Part shown: positions 1 to 9,597 of the stretch, piece after piece
How the letters are laid out: every line of letters begins with the position of its first letter
Numbering within the stretch: position 1 is the first letter of the stretch
Assembly (NCBI RefSeq): GCF_037201815.1
Contig: NZ_CP147407.1
Location: 2,364,723-2,428,722 of the forward strand
DNA from: Metabacillus sp. FJAT-52054
GTDB lineage: Bacteria > Bacillota > Bacilli > Bacillales > Bacillaceae
Length of the DNA stretch: 64,000 bases
Reading direction: 5' to 3'
Made by a program: the position numbers and the translations under genes
The notes under the pieces: model-generated
Seen by the model: only the letters and a program-made list of their open reading frames with translations
The model's database searches: none
What the model was told of the DNA's origin: nothing

Positions 1-65
1 AGAGGGAGTTAAAGTGCAATCTGAATAAACGTGAAAAAATACATATTTTTTCAGCGTTCAGCCAC

Positions 66-193
66 CATCTTCTCCCATCCAGACTATACTGTCGGCTCTG
101 GAATCACACCAGATCCTGCCCTTATCAGGCTCGCGGGCTTAGAGACTTTCGCCTCATCACCGCCGGTAGGGAATTACACCCTGCCCCGAAGAA
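66..193 (-). promoter_or_regulatory. FMN riboswitch (RFN element), edge copy
   Basis: Read on the minus strand, the segment carries the conserved RFN core blocks: GGGGCAGGGTG, ATTCCCTACCGGCGG, AGCCCGCGAG, GATCTGGTG, CCAGAGCCGACAG and GTCTGGATGGGAGAAGATG. It faces left, so the regulated gene lies beyond position 1. In B. subtilis the riboflavin transporter gene ribU (ypaA) sits beside serA under such an element, so ribU is the likely target by inference. FMN binding is expected to reduce expression of the downstream gene. Confidence 0.95.
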
Positions 194-400
194 TGATCAT
201 ATTTAATTTGTATTCCAAGTAAGTATATCGGCTTTTTCATCATTTGTATAGGAAAAAGTCTTGTAAGCCACTTTTTCAATCTTCATGAAAAAAATATCGC
301 CCAAGAAACCGCTTTCACCCTTTACCGCACTGATTTGTATTGTTACACTATTCTCAATATGATAAATTATCTAACAAATTGCAACCGGAGGAGATGCTTT

Positions 401-1972
401 ATGTTTAGAGTTCTTGTTTCAGATCCAATAAGCAGAGATGGTCTTGAACCGCTGCTTGAAGCGAATAATATAGAAATCGTTCAAAAAAACGTATCCGAAG
501 AAGAAAATTTGGCTCAATATGATGCACTATTTGTTAGAAGCGCTACGAAAGTTACGGAAGAATTGATGAATCAAATGCCAAAGTTAAAGATCGTCGCAAG
601 AGCAGGAGTCGGTGTTGACAACATTGATGTCGATCAGGCTACAAGAAAAGGCATTATAGTCATTAATGCACCTGATGGGAATACGATTTCAACTGCCGAA
701 CATACCTTTGCGATGATTGCCTCTCTCGTCCGGCATATACCACAGGCAAATATGTCTGTAAAAAACCGGGAGTGGAAACGGTCTTCCTTTGTAGGAAGCG
801 AACTGCACGGTAAAATGCTGGGTATTGTGGGACTAGGAAGAATTGGGACGGAGCTTGCTAGACGGGCGAAGGCATTTGGGATGAGAGTGGCCGTGTTCGA
901 TCCCTTTTTGACGAAAGAGCGATCTGAAAAAATCGGGGTCGAAAAACATGACTTTGAAGAGCTTCTTACTCAAGCGGACATCATTACCGTTCATACCCCG
1001 CTGACAAAAGAAACGAAAGGTCTCTTGAATAAAGAAACGATCAGCAAAACGAAAAAAGGGGTTTACCTTGTCAATTGTGCCCGGGGAGGCATCATTGATG
1101 AAGATGCGCTGTGTACATATCTCGAGAACGGTCATGTGCGTGGAGTGGCGCTGGACGTATTTGAAGTCGAGCCTCCCGAGCATACACGCCTTCTAGAATT
1201 TGAACAGGTCATAGCAACACCCCACCTGGGCGCTTCTACAAAAGAAGCGCAGCTGAATGTTGCTTATCAGGTATCAAAGGAAGTGCTGTTATTTATTCAG
1301 GGGAAGCAGGTAACAACCTCTATTAACCTCCCTGCCATGTCTGACGAAGCTTATCAGAAAGTAGCTCCTTATGATTCTTTGGCGCAAAAAATCGGATCTT
1401 TTCTTTCACAATATATGAATCAGCCGGTTCAGAGCATTACGATTGAATACGAGGGTACGGCTGCTGAAATTGAAACGGCCTATGTGACGAAAAGTATGAT
1501 TGCCTCTTTCCTTAAACAGCGCATGGACATAAATATTAATACGGTGAATGCCGGAGTGCTTGCAAGAGAACGCGGCATTCAATTTATTGAAAAAGTGTCC
1601 GATCAAAACTCAGGATATTCTAATAGCATGAAGGTTACCATTCACGGGGAACAAACCACTTCAGAGATAAAAGGCACCTCTATCCCCCATTTCGGAGAGC
1701 GAATTGTATCGGTCAACGGATTTTCAATTGATTTTCATCCATCAGGCCATCTGCTTTATATTCAGCATACCGATGTTCCGGGAGTAATCGGAAATGTTGG
1801 AAGAATCCTTGGCAATCATTCCGTGAATATCGCCACGATGCAGGTGGGGCGGAAAGAAAAAGGCGGTGAAGCCATCATGATGCTGTCGTTTGACCGTCCG
1901 CTTGATCAGCCTATATTATCCGCTTTGACTGAGCTTGATGAAATCGTGTTTGTAAAAGCCATTGAGCTTTAA
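401..1972 (+). CDS. serA: D-3-phosphoglycerate dehydrogenase
   Basis: Catalyses the NAD-dependent oxidation of 3-phosphoglycerate, the first step of serine synthesis in the cytoplasm. The start is the ATG after a GGAGGAG ribosome site, giving 523 residues, close to the B. subtilis enzyme; an upstream in-frame ATG at 335 is rejected because it lacks a ribosome site. The protein shows the substrate-binding half, a Rossmann GLGRIG motif near residue 144, the NCARGGI and ATPHLGAST segments carrying catalytic Arg and His, an intervening ASB-type domain, and a C-terminal ACT domain (about 445-523) that in the family senses serine. It is monocistronic, divergent from the riboswitch gene at the window edge and convergent with the PHP phosphatase gene. 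Confidence 0.97.
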   Translation: MFRVLVSDPISRDGLEPLLEANNIEIVQKNVSEEENLAQYDALFVRSATKVTEELMNQMPKLKIVARAGVGVDNIDVDQATRKGIIVINAPDGNTISTAEHTFAMIASLVRHIPQANMSVKNREWKRSSFVGSELHGKMLGIVGLGRIGTELARRAKAFGMRVAVFDPFLTKERSEKIGVEKHDFEELLTQADIITVHTPLTKETKGLLNKETISKTKKGVYLVNCARGGIIDEDALCTYLENGHVRGVALDVFEVEPPEHTRLLEFEQVIATPHLGASTKEAQLNVAYQVSKEVLLFIQGKQVTTSINLPAMSDEAYQKVAPYDSLAQKIGSFLSQYMNQPVQSITIEYEGTAAEIETAYVTKSMIASFLKQRMDININTVNAGVLARERGIQFIEKVSDQNSGYSNSMKVTIHGEQTTSEIKGTSIPHFGERIVSVNGFSIDFHPSGHLLYIQHTDVPGVIGNVGRILGNHSVNIATMQVGRKEKGGEAIMMLSFDRPLDQPILSALTELDEIVFVKAIEL

Positions 1973-1978
1973 TTAATT

Positions 1979-2057
1979 AGCTCTGTTTAACTTGGCTGTT
2001 GATTGCAGCTAAGCAGGTACAGGCTTCAAAAAATCAACATTATGCATTAACATAGCC
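1979..2057. repeat. MITE-like intergenic repeat, copy 1
   Basis: Short non-coding element of about 79 bp directly after serA. Its left end reads AGCTCTGTTTAACTTGGC then TGTTGATTGCAGC; its right end reads AATCAACATTATGC then ATTAACATAGCC. The two ends are imperfect inverted repeats of roughly 25 nt. The same ends recur at 33174-33271 and, in part, at 8252-8376 and 49683-49767. Confidence 0.7.
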
Positions 2058-2061
2058 AATT

Positions 2062-2093
2062 AAAAAGGGGTCTTCCGCAGAAGACCCCTTTTT
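2062..2093. terminator. Bidirectional terminator between serA and the PHP gene
   Basis: Hairpin AAGGGGTCTTC-CGCA-GAAGACCCCTT flanked by an A run on the left and a T run on the right, so it can end both serA and the convergent PHP phosphatase transcript. Confidence 0.9.
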
Positions 2094-2096
2094 GAT

Positions 2097-2909
2097 TTAT
2101 CCAATTGGTACAACGGTTCTTTCACCCTTGGAAAACGTCACAATGGTTTCATAGCCGGTTTCCTTTGCAAGCGCAAGCGCCTGATCGTAATTAGCCCCTA
2201 CATCCTCTGGCTGATGAGCATCAGATGAAAGGACAATCGGCACCCCTTTTTCATAGCACATTTTCAGCAGTCTTTCATCAGGATAAAGCTTGCCTGTCGG
2301 CTTTCTTAATCCCGCTGTACTGATTTCCACACAAGTTTTGCTTTTGGAAAGGGCTGCTGCAGCTCTATCATATTGCTCCAGTAAAAATTCTTCTTTTTCA
2401 GGAACGTAGTTAAAAATTTTCACTAAGTCCAAATGTCCGATAATATCAAATAGATTCGACTCTGCGAGGGTTACGACCTGGTCAAAATATTTTCTGTATG
2501 TATCATATACATCCCGCTTATCCCACTCGTGAATGAACTCCTTCAAATCAATGCCGAAGTCGTCTACCCAATGAATGGAGCCAATTACATAATCAAAATC
2601 ATATTGGCGGATAAAACGCTCCATTTCCTCATGTTTGCCTGGTGTATAATCCATTTCGATGGACATTTTTACATCAATCCCAGCCTTTTCGGCTTCCTGG
2701 AAAAGTGAGGTGTAATCGTTCATATCATAAAATCTTCGTTCATCGACCCAGGGATTGCTTAATATATCTGCGGTCTGATAAAAATGATAAGCGTGCTCCG
2801 AAATCCCAAAATGCTCAATGTTCTTTCGTTTTGCTTCATCGGTGAATTTTTTTAAGTAGTCTAAAGTGAGTGTTCCTCGTTCTAAATGATTATGATAATC
2901 AGTCAGCAT
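2097..2909 (-). CDS. PHP-family phosphatase (histidinol-phosphatase HisJ/HisK type)
   Basis: A 270-residue PHP-domain metallophosphoesterase. The N-terminal TDYHNHLE segment, the internal GISEHAYHF, the GSIHWVDDF and GHLDLVKIF segments and the C-terminal SSDAH motif supply the metal-binding His/Asp/Glu residues of the family. The length matches B. subtilis HisJ (268 residues), which dephosphorylates L-histidinol phosphate in histidine synthesis. No other histidine gene is nearby, so this could be the sole histidinol phosphatase or a paralogue for another phosphoester. Its start has a GGGAGGG ribosome site. It converges on serA and shares its terminator. Family assignment is firm; substrate is inferred. 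Confidence 0.85.
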   Translation of the reverse strand: MLTDYHNHLERGTLTLDYLKKFTDEAKRKNIEHFGISEHAYHFYQTADILSNPWVDERRFYDMNDYTSLFQEAEKAGIDVKMSIEMDYTPGKHEEMERFIRQYDFDYVIGSIHWVDDFGIDLKEFIHEWDKRDVYDTYRKYFDQVVTLAESNLFDIIGHLDLVKIFNYVPEKEEFLLEQYDRAAAALSKSKTCVEISTAGLRKPTGKLYPDERLLKMCYEKGVPIVLSSDAHQPEDVGANYDQALALAKETGYETIVTFSKGERTVVPIG

Positions 2910-3012
2910 AGTGTTCCCTCCCTTTTTCTTTCTTCACTTTAACATATTAAAGGGAGAGAGTTAAGAAAAATGGTGAATTTTTCGACAATTTCTATAGGCA
3001 AGCAGATAGCTG

Positions 3013-4242
3013 CTATTTCTTCATTTCAATTTGAATTGGATTTGGGCCATATGGGACTGTAATTGGCTTATCAACCTCAAGTGTCCCTACTTTATCTAAG
3101 TTTATATTTTGAAACGAGACCGTTTCAAAATTGAATTCTTTTGCAGTGAGAAGCAGCGCTTCCAGCATAAAGACTGTGTCTTCATTGTTCTGAAATTCAA
3201 ATGTGTTAAAAGTTAAAATAAGTTCATTTCCCTGTTCTTGAACATTCTCAATTTTGGCGCCTTCTATCATAACAGACTGAAGCCCGCTGCCGATATTTTC
3301 AGTCATATCCGTATAGGCATCGCTGAAGGAATCATAGGATATATTGGACTTAACAAAAAGAGACTTTTTGCTTTGATTCTCATATTTAAAAAATGCTCGT
3401 TTATCAGATGGATGGAGCTCGAGTTCATTCAATACTCCCAATGGACCCATGTCAATACCTGGACTGTCCCCTGTATACAGTTCTGCTGCGGTATACCCTT
3501 TTCCACCGAATGAAGCCTGGATGATTTCGGCTAAAAGTGCATCCGATGAGCTGAGGATTTTTCGGTTTTCGCTCATGTGAATTTCAATATGCTGAGGATT
3601 TTCCGACTCTCTAATCTCGATGTCCTGGAAGTAATCAGATAAACCCCACTTCTCTTCATCAAAAAAAGCACGCAGCTCATTAAATTGTTCAGCTTGAATA
3701 GAGCCCCCGGATGATATAAGTGTTACAGGGATTGTATAATTGGCACTGCTGTCAGAATAAGCGAGGACAAGTGATTGATCGCGCTGATCTTCTTTTGCTG
3801 TAAATGTAACATTGGGTTCTACAGGGGGAGCCGGCCGTTGTTCTGCCTTTTTTTCTTCTTTGCTTTCCGGAACAGCTGTCTTAGGTGAAGAATCTGCAGG
3901 CTTCTTCCGTTCAGCCGTCTCTTGATTGTCTTGTGCCAGACTTTCTTTTTCATCAGCCGGCTCCCCGGAGGATGCTCCTTTATCTTCTTCCGTCATTTGA
4001 AGTGAGTCATTACCCGAACCGCCTGACTGAAACTGACTGATCCAAAAGGGGGAAATAACCGCTAATATAAATAGAGCTGCAAAGCTTGCAACTAAAGGGC
4101 CAATCCAAATTTTCCTTTGTTTAAAAGGACGGCTTTCCGATGCCCTTTTATACACTTCATCCCGGGAGCGTTTATCTCTTATTTCAGGAAGCTTTGACAG
4201 CAGCTCTTGTATGTGCTCTTCATTATACTCGGATTTTTTCAT
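3013..4242 (-). CDS. rsiX: Anti-sigma-X factor RsiX
   Basis: Membrane anti-sigma factor expected to hold SigX at the membrane until envelope stress. It is 409 residues, longer than B. subtilis RsiX (about 368). A charged cytoplasmic N-terminus of about 45 residues precedes one membrane segment (about 48-70, containing ASFAALFILAVI). A low-complexity linker rich in Glu, Lys, Ser and Pro spans roughly 75-140 and leads into a large extracellular domain. The start has a GGAGGGAG ribosome site and overlaps the sigX end by 20 nt, indicating translational coupling. Identity rests mainly on the partnership with sigX plus topology. Confidence 0.88.
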   Translation of the reverse strand: MKKSEYNEEHIQELLSKLPEIRDKRSRDEVYKRASESRPFKQRKIWIGPLVASFAALFILAVISPFWISQFQSGGSGNDSLQMTEEDKGASSGEPADEKESLAQDNQETAERKKPADSSPKTAVPESKEEKKAEQRPAPPVEPNVTFTAKEDQRDQSLVLAYSDSSANYTIPVTLISSGGSIQAEQFNELRAFFDEEKWGLSDYFQDIEIRESENPQHIEIHMSENRKILSSSDALLAEIIQASFGGKGYTAAELYTGDSPGIDMGPLGVLNELELHPSDKRAFFKYENQSKKSLFVKSNISYDSFSDAYTDMTENIGSGLQSVMIEGAKIENVQEQGNELILTFNTFEFQNNEDTVFMLEALLLTAKEFNFETVSFQNINLDKVGTLEVDKPITVPYGPNPIQIEMKK

Positions 4243-4768
4243 TATTTGCTCCCTCCTTCTCGCTGAGATGAGCCATGCTCTTTTTCAATGCCTTTATGGC
4301 CCGATGCTGGGTGGTTTTCACCTTGCTATCTGACCATGAAAGCGCTTCAGCAGTCTCCTGTATGGAAAGACCCTGTATGTATCTCATAATTATGACCGCC
4401 CGCTGATCCAGTGTACAGGCATCAAGTGATTGATAAATCCATTGAATTTGCTCGTTTTGCAATGCTATTTCATCAGGCATGGGAGATTGATCCTTCACTT
4501 GATTTGTATCCCAGTCAAACTTTTCAACCAAACGCTGGCGAATGGTTTTTTGCTTCCTGAACCAGTCGATTGCAACATGCCTCGCGATGGAGAACAGCCA
4601 AGTTTTTTCAGTACTTCTGCCTTCAAACTTATCGTAGGATTTCAAAACGCGGATATAAACCTCCTGAACAAGGTCTTCCGCCTGCTCACGGTCTTTCACC
4701 ATATAAAAAAGGAATTGGAACAAATCCTGATGATACTTTTCATATAAAGTCTGAAAGGCTTCTTCCAT
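4223..4768 (-). CDS. sigX: ECF RNA polymerase sigma factor SigX
   Basis: A 181-residue ECF sigma factor. Region 2 contains DLFQFLFYMVKDREQAEDL and the promoter-melting RHVAIDWFRKQ segment; region 4 contains the helix-turn-helix SIQETAEALSWSDSKVKTT. These closely match B. subtilis SigX, which controls cell-envelope charge and cationic peptide resistance genes. The ATG at 4768 was chosen because it follows GGAGGGG and lies downstream of the matching ECF promoter at 4794-4820. The in-frame ATG at 4807 lies upstream of the inferred transcription start. The gene is followed by overlapping rsiX. Confidence 0.95.
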   Translation of the reverse strand: MEEAFQTLYEKYHQDLFQFLFYMVKDREQAEDLVQEVYIRVLKSYDKFEGRSTEKTWLFSIARHVAIDWFRKQKTIRQRLVEKFDWDTNQVKDQSPMPDEIALQNEQIQWIYQSLDACTLDQRAVIIMRYIQGLSIQETAEALSWSDSKVKTTQHRAIKALKKSMAHLSEKEGANNEKIRV

Positions 4769-4793
4769 GGAAACCCCTCCGTTCATTTGCTTA

Positions 4794-4820
4794 GTCGTTT
4801 CAGACATTTTAAAAGTTACA
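4794..4820 (-). promoter_or_regulatory. SigX autoregulatory promoter
   Basis: On the minus strand: -35 TGTAAC (4815-4820), a 17-nt spacer and -10 CGAC followed by TA (4794-4797). This matches the TGTAAC/CGAC consensus for SigX in B. subtilis and lies about 25 nt upstream of the sigX ATG, as expected for autoregulation. Confidence 0.8.
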
Positions 4821-4891
4821 CCTATAGCCAGGTGCTGTAAATCTGTAATATTTGAAATATATGATTACAGTAAAAATTATACCTTTGCAAC

Positions 4892-4922
4892 AAAAAAAAG
4901 GAAGGTGCTTCCTTCCTTTTTC
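4892..4922 (-). terminator. Terminator after the cobalamin adenosyltransferase gene
   Basis: Minus-strand hairpin AAAGGAAGG-AAGCA-CCTTCCTTT followed by a T run. It separates the resD-resE-adenosyltransferase transcript from sigX. Confidence 0.85.
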
Positions 4923-4930
4923 ACAAAAAT

Positions 4931-5512
4931 TTACGATTCTTTATTTTTCCCTCTAAAAACGATGGCGCTTCTTTCATATTCTACATCACTTGTTCCGGAT
5001 CGAAAGTTGATTACCCTGGAGACCGCAAAAAGATAGTCTGACAGCCGGTTCACATATTTCAGGACATCTTCATTGATTTCAGAATGCTTTTGAAGCGTGA
5101 CGATTCTTCGTTCAGCCCTTCTGGCCACTGTTCTAGCCAAATGAATAACGGCTGCCGCCTGTGTGCCGCCAGGCAAAATGAACCGTTCCAGTGGTGGAGC
5201 TTCTTTCACATATTCATCAATTCTCTCCTCTAAAAACAAAATCATTTCCGGATTCGTTTTATCTTTGCGCTTTTCCGCACTCAGTACAGATGCAAGGTCT
5301 CCCCCGCAATCAAACAGCTCATGCTGGACTTTTTCCAGCTCGTTATAAATATCCTCAAATTTATCATCCGTGAGCAATGTCATTGCCTGGCCGACAACCG
5401 CATTCAGCTCATCCAGCGTTCCATAAGCCTCCACGCGAATGTCGTCTTTGTCTACTCTTCCCCCGACAAGACTGGTCTGGCCTTTATCTCCCGTTCTCGT
5501 ATATAAATTCAC
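4931..5512 (-). CDS. pduO: PduO-type ATP:cob(I)alamin adenosyltransferase
   Basis: Transfers the adenosyl group of ATP to cob(I)alamin to make coenzyme B12. The 193-residue protein starts with the family hallmark [11 protein letters not shown], followed by [14 protein letters not shown] and the C-terminal ATP-site segment [22 protein letters not shown]. The start is GTG, and its bases overlap the resE stop in a GTGA arrangement, so it is translationally coupled to the sensor kinase. B. subtilis carries its homologue YvqK at a different locus, so this position in the res operon is a rearrangement worth noting. The function is clear; the link to redox signalling is only suggested by position. 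Confidence 0.93.
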   Translation of the reverse strand: MNLYTRTGDKGQTSLVGGRVDKDDIRVEAYGTLDELNAVVGQAMTLLTDDKFEDIYNELEKVQHELFDCGGDLASVLSAEKRKDKTNPEMILFLEERIDEYVKEAPPLERFILPGGTQAAAVIHLARTVARRAERRIVTLQKHSEINEDVLKYVNRLSDYLFAVSRVINFRSGTSDVEYERSAIVFRGKNKES

Positions 5513-7332
5513 GAATCCGTCTCCCCCTTCATTTGTGTTTCATCTGCTTTTGTTAAGTAAAACGTAAACGTTGTTCCTTCATGTATTTTACTGTGAACCG
5601 TGATGGTTCCATGATGGGCTTCAATAATATTCTTGGCTATAGCAAGACCAAGTCCTGTCCCGGCCCTGCCCCTTGTCCTTGCCTTATCCGCTTTATAAAA
5701 CCGTTCGAATACGAAAGGAAGATCTTCTTCTGGAATCCCTGTTCCAGTATCCGTCACATCAAATCTTAGACCTTTGTCAGCTGATTGAACAGAAAACGTT
5801 ACTTTCCCGCCTTCATCCGTATGTCTGATGGCATTGTCCACAAGATTGGTGAGCACTTGCTCTATTTTATCGGAGTCCATCACAAACGTGTCATGTTCTA
5901 TGTTAAGTGAAGTGGACAACTCAATCGTTTTGTCGCGGGCCATGCCCTGGAATTTCCTTGAAATCTTATTTACCAGCTCAGATACATGTACGTCTTCATA
6001 GAGAAGGGTTACATGCCCGGCTTCCATTCTCGCAAGATCAAGCAGCTCATTAACGAGCCTTCCCATTCGGAGAGATTCTTCATAGATGACTTTTGAGATT
6101 TCCTTCTTTTCCTCATCTGTGCTCGCTATGTCATCGACAATCGCTTCACTATAACCCTGAAGCAAAGCAATCGGGGTTCTCAATTCGTGGCTGACGTTTG
6201 CAATAAAGTCTTTTCTCAGCTTATCAAGACGCCGTTCTTCTGTCATATCCCTTAACACAGCTACCGCACCGCGGACGTAATCCTGATCATATAAAGGCCC
6301 CATGACCATCACCCAGAATCGCCCTTGAAGCGTCAGTTCAATCACTTGTTCTTTCTCTGTGTTCACCACTCTTCTAAATAGCTCTTTTGCTTCAGGAGGA
6401 AGCTCTTCCCCGCTTTTTATATCCATTTGCTGCTCGTAATACCAGGCCTGCAAAAACCGTTCAGCAGGGGGATTCGTGACGAGAATGGTCCCATCTATAT
6501 TTAAGGTGATCACTCCATCTGCCATACTGCTGAGAATGCTTGTTAAATGCTCTTTCTCCTGATTCAGGGCATTAATATGGTATTTCAGCTGGCGCCCCAT
6601 CTGATTAAAAGCCGCTGCGAGCTCCCCAATCTCATCCCCGGTTAAAATCGGAACTTTTTTATCAAATTTCCCTTTTGTAAGCTCAAGGGCGGCCTCTCTC
6701 ATCTTTCTAAGCGGATAGGTAATTCTTGTCGAAAGGAAAAAAGCGAAAACCGTTGTCAAAATAAGTCCTACCGCAGCTCCAATGAAAGTGTAGCGTGTTG
6801 TGCTTGCAGTCGCTTCCCTGATTGATGCTAAGGATTGCGATACAAAAACAGCACCGTGCTCCCCTTCTGATAACTGATATGGCACTCCCTGAAGAAGAAC
6901 CTTTTCTTTTTTATGGCCTGTTTCTTCATCTGCTGTGATGGTTTTCATGCTTTCTCCGGTTCCTTTTAACACGGCAGAAAGCTCACGGTCATTCCTAATC
7001 GTCTCCAGGCTGATATAAGGCTGCTTACTGCCATTCCCCTTTGAGGAATACCATGCTTTCCCGTTCTCATCCACTATCATGATTCCTGTCTTTTCATCGG
7101 AAAGCTCAAGGGCGATGGACCGGGCAAGCTCCGCAGAATCATGGATGTCTTGATGATTTTCTAAAATACCTGATATTTTGTCTGCCATTTGTGACAATTC
7201 GCTCTCTGCCTGATTGGTCTGATAATTTTCAATGAATTCAAACCAGAGAATCGTCAGAACGAGAAGGACGAACGCAACGAGCAGAAGTATGGTTCCCCAA
7301 AGCTTACCTACTACACTGCGCCAAAGTCTCAT
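5509..7332 (-). CDS. resE: Sensor histidine kinase ResE
   Basis: Membrane sensor kinase for redox and oxygen-limitation signalling through ResD. The 607-residue protein has a first membrane segment near 12-32, an extracellular sensing domain, a second membrane segment near 180-202 ([15 protein letters not shown]), a HAMP domain (about 203-255), a PAS domain (about 260-360), a HisKA domain with phosphorylated His in [12 protein letters not shown], and an ATPase domain with DNAIRHT and [18 protein letters not shown] boxes. It overlaps resD by ATGA and the adenosyltransferase gene by GTGA. B. subtilis ResE is 589 residues. Confidence 0.95.
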   Translation of the reverse strand: MRLWRSVVGKLWGTILLLVAFVLLVLTILWFEFIENYQTNQAESELSQMADKISGILENHQDIHDSAELARSIALELSDEKTGIMIVDENGKAWYSSKGNGSKQPYISLETIRNDRELSAVLKGTGESMKTITADEETGHKKEKVLLQGVPYQLSEGEHGAVFVSQSLASIREATASTTRYTFIGAAVGLILTTVFAFFLSTRITYPLRKMREAALELTKGKFDKKVPILTGDEIGELAAAFNQMGRQLKYHINALNQEKEHLTSILSSMADGVITLNIDGTILVTNPPAERFLQAWYYEQQMDIKSGEELPPEAKELFRRVVNTEKEQVIELTLQGRFWVMVMGPLYDQDYVRGAVAVLRDMTEERRLDKLRKDFIANVSHELRTPIALLQGYSEAIVDDIASTDEEKKEISKVIYEESLRMGRLVNELLDLARMEAGHVTLLYEDVHVSELVNKISRKFQGMARDKTIELSTSLNIEHDTFVMDSDKIEQVLTNLVDNAIRHTDEGGKVTFSVQSADKGLRFDVTDTGTGIPEEDLPFVFERFYKADKARTRGRAGTGLGLAIAKNIIEAHHGTITVHSKIHEGTTFTFYLTKADETQMKGETDS

Positions 7333-8054
7333 TCATTGCCAACCTCGAATTTATAGCCTACTCCCCAAACCGTCACAATCATTTTTGCTGCATCCTGTGA
7401 TACTTTGTTTAATTTTTCTCTCAGCCTCTTCACGTGCGTATCAACCGTTCGCAGGTCTCCAAAAAACTCATACTGCCACACTTCTTTTAGCAGCTGTTCA
7501 CGGTCGTAAACCTTGTCCGGAGTCCGGGCAAGGAAATAAAGCAGCTCGTATTCCTTCGGTGTAAGGCTGACTTCTTTTCCGTCAGCCGTCACACGGTGAG
7601 CGTCATGGTCAATCGTTAAGTGTGAGAAGACAATGACGTTTTTCGCCTTTGTTTCGGTTTTTAAGAAGCTTGTAGAAGAAGATCTCCTCAATAAGGCCTT
7701 TACTCTCAAAACGACTTCTCTCGGACTGAACGGTTTAATAATGTAATCATCCGTCCCTACTTCAAACCCCTGTACTCTGTTAGCTTCTTCGCCCTTTGCA
7801 GTCAGCATAATCACTGGTGTAGCTTTTTTTTCACGAAGCTGACGGCATACTTCAACACCATCAATCCCAGGCATCATTAGATCAAGCAAAATCAGATCAT
7901 AATCATTTGCAAGGGCTAACTCCAGCGCTTCGTCCCCATTTTCAGCTTCTTCTGTTGTATAGCCTTCCCGTTCTAAATACATTTTCAAAAGTCTTCTAAT
8001 TCGGTCTTCATCATCCACTACTAAAATTTTTCCGTTGATCATTTCTTCCATCAT
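7329..8054 (-). CDS. resD: Response regulator ResD
   Basis: OmpR-family response regulator that activates respiration and anaerobic genes in B. subtilis. The receiver domain shows the acidic VDDEDR cluster, the phosphorylated Asp in [10 protein letters not shown], and the KPFSPRE Lys. The C-terminal winged helix contains [17 protein letters not shown] and the recognition region [11 protein letters not shown]. The 241-residue length fits the family. The start follows AAAGGAGG. It is separated from resC by a 367-bp gap that includes a repeat, so resD-resE may have its own promoter. Confidence 0.96.
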   Translation of the reverse strand: MMEEMINGKILVVDDEDRIRRLLKMYLEREGYTTEEAENGDEALELALANDYDLILLDLMMPGIDGVEVCRQLREKKATPVIMLTAKGEEANRVQGFEVGTDDYIIKPFSPREVVLRVKALLRRSSSTSFLKTETKAKNVIVFSHLTIDHDAHRVTADGKEVSLTPKEYELLYFLARTPDKVYDREQLLKEVWQYEFFGDLRTVDTHVKRLREKLNKVSQDAAKMIVTVWGVGYKFEVGNE

Positions 8055-8130
8055 TACTTCCTCCTTTAAAACTTCAGTTCGGATATGTATGTGTTCATCA
8101 TACTAATTAACATACCACTCCTGCAACGAA

Positions 8131-8165
8131 GAGCCTTTTTACATAATAAAAAAGGCTTTTTTAAT
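8131..8165 (+). terminator. Terminator-like hairpin in the resC-resD gap
   Basis: AGCCTTTTT-loop-AAAAAAGGCT followed by TTTTT. The T run lies on the plus strand, opposite to the res genes, so it would stop antisense transcription rather than the resABC message. On the minus strand the hairpin has no T run. Confidence 0.4.
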
Positions 8166-8251
8166 TTAATGCAGCTTTCTTTGTGCTGCAATTCGCCAAA
8201 CAGGCTAGCAGCATCAATCGTAAAAACCATTTAAATTCGAGTTAATTTTTA

Positions 8252-8376
8252 ATACCTGTTGATTGGAGCGGAAGGCGTGAGGCCCCGAAGGCGCATAGCG
8301 CTTGGTGGCTCAAGCAGCCCGCCCAAGGATAAGCTAACGCCGGCTAGCTGCAATCAACAGCCAAATTGAACAGATC
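8252..8376. repeat. MITE-like intergenic repeat, copy 2 (inverted)
   Basis: GC-richer element in the 367-bp gap between resC and resD. Its right end, read on the minus strand, is ATCTGTTCAATTTGGC followed by TGTTGATTGCAGC, matching the left end of copies 1 and 3. Its left end CCTGTTGATTGGAGCGGAA matches, in inverse, the interior of copy 4. No open reading frame is seen. It separates resABC from resDE. Confidence 0.65.
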
Positions 8377-8421
8377 TAAACATAAAGGGACTGGTTCAAT
8401 GAAGTACCGGCCCCTTTACGA

Positions 8422-9597
8422 TTATGCATATGAATGAAGTCCCGCGATAACCATGTTCACAAAAATAAGATTAAACATGATGATGGCAAAGCCAATTACA
8501 GCAAGCCACGCTGATTTCTCACCATGCCAGCCCCTTGATAAACGCAAATGAAGGTAAGCGGCGTAAAAAAGCCATGTTATCAAAGCCCAAACCTCTTTAG
8601 GATCCCATCCCCAAAAGCGGTTCCAGGCAAGCTGGGCCCAAATCATAGCAAATATGAGCGCCCCAAGCGTAAACACCGGGAATCCAATGGTAACAGAACG
8701 GTAGCCAATCTCATCTGTTAAATCAAGATTGACTTTTCTCGTTAAGGGCTGAAGAACAGCTGATATTCTTTTCCTCGCAATCAGCCTGAATAATCCATAA
8801 AGGATGATACCGGCAAGCAAAGACCACAACACAGTATTGAATTTACTTCCATCGATGATGGCAGGCAAGGAAAATAGCGGCTTCATAGCTCCTTCTGCCG
8901 CAAGCTTCCACTCATGCGGACCAGCGATTGCCGGCAAATGGTACACCATTGTATCTGCCTGGCCCCGCTTGTCTATCCAAGAAAATTCCGTTTCATAGTT
9001 TGCGAGACGGAAGCCGGTTGTGATCAGTATGTAGCCAAGAGTCATAATAAGAATAAACATGATTGCTTCCAGCCAGAATGTTTTTTTCGACGGCTTTGAC
9101 TGATCTACGTTTTTCAGAAGATAAATAAGGCCGGCTATAAAACTTAGGGCTAAAATAGCCTGTCCAAGAGCAGCCGTTGTAACATGAATGTGCAGCCACT
9201 GGCTCTGCAATGCAGGAATCAGCGGAGTGACATAGGACGGAAACATGCTCCCGTAAGCAATTATTAATAGGACAATCGGGAGAGTGAACAATCCAAGAAT
9301 TGAAACCTTATACATAAAATAGATAATGATAAAGGCTAAAACCAGCATCATTCCAAAGAAAGTGGTGAACTCATACATATTGCTGACAGGCGCATGACCT
9401 GAAGCCATCCACCGGGTAATGAAATAAACCAATTGGGCAGCGAATCCAGTGACCGTAACCGCCACTGCTGCTTTCGCCCACCGATTCGGCCCCGCTGCGG
9501 TCTGGCGTTTATCCCTTATGGATCCGCCGAAAAGAAAGGTCCCAACAAGATATAAAATGAAAGCTGCAAATAAAAATCCGCTGCTAATTTCCGCCAA
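8422..9597 (-). CDS. resC: Cytochrome c biogenesis protein ResC (CcsA family)
   Basis: Polytopic membrane protein of system II cytochrome c maturation, working with ResB to present heme to apocytochrome c. The protein of about 391 residues has multiple hydrophobic helices, the heme-binding tryptophan-rich [14 protein letters not shown] motif near the C-terminus, and conserved His residues such as [10 protein letters not shown] and [10 protein letters not shown] favour the TTG at 9597, six bases after GTGGAGGGG; a GTG at 9612 is in frame but would itself overlap that ribosome site. The gene start lies inside the end of resB, indicating coupling. Confidence 0.93.
   Translation of the reverse strand: MAEISSGFLFAAFILYLVGTFLFGGSIRDKRQTAAGPNRWAKAAVAVTVTGFAAQLVYFITRWMASGHAPVSNMYEFTTFFGMMLVLAFIIIYFMYKVSILGLFTLPIVLLIIAYGSMFPSYVTPLIPALQSQWLHIHVTTAALGQAILALSFIAGLIYLLKNVDQSKPSKKTFWLEAIMFILIMTLGYILITTGFRLANYETEFSWIDKRGQADTMVYHLPAIAGPHEWKLAAEGAMKPLFSLPAIIDGSKFNTVLWSLLAGIILYGLFRLIARKRISAVLQPLTRKVNLDLTDEIGYRSVTIGFPVFTLGALIFAMIWAQLAWNRFWGWDPKEVWALITWLFYAAYLHLRLSRGWHGEKSAWLAVIGFAIIMFNLIFVNMVIAGLHSYA

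Noticed and set aside
33..52. Perfect 9-bp inverted repeat GAAAAAATA / TATTTTTTC
   Set aside because: It is AT-only apart from its ends and has no stable RNA form or terminator tail; it could be chance in AT-rich sequence.
31..222. 63-codon open frame on the plus strand over the first riboswitch
   Set aside because: It lies on the opposite strand of a complete FMN aptamer, with no ribosome site, and repeats as a similar frame over the second aptamer at 22827-23135.
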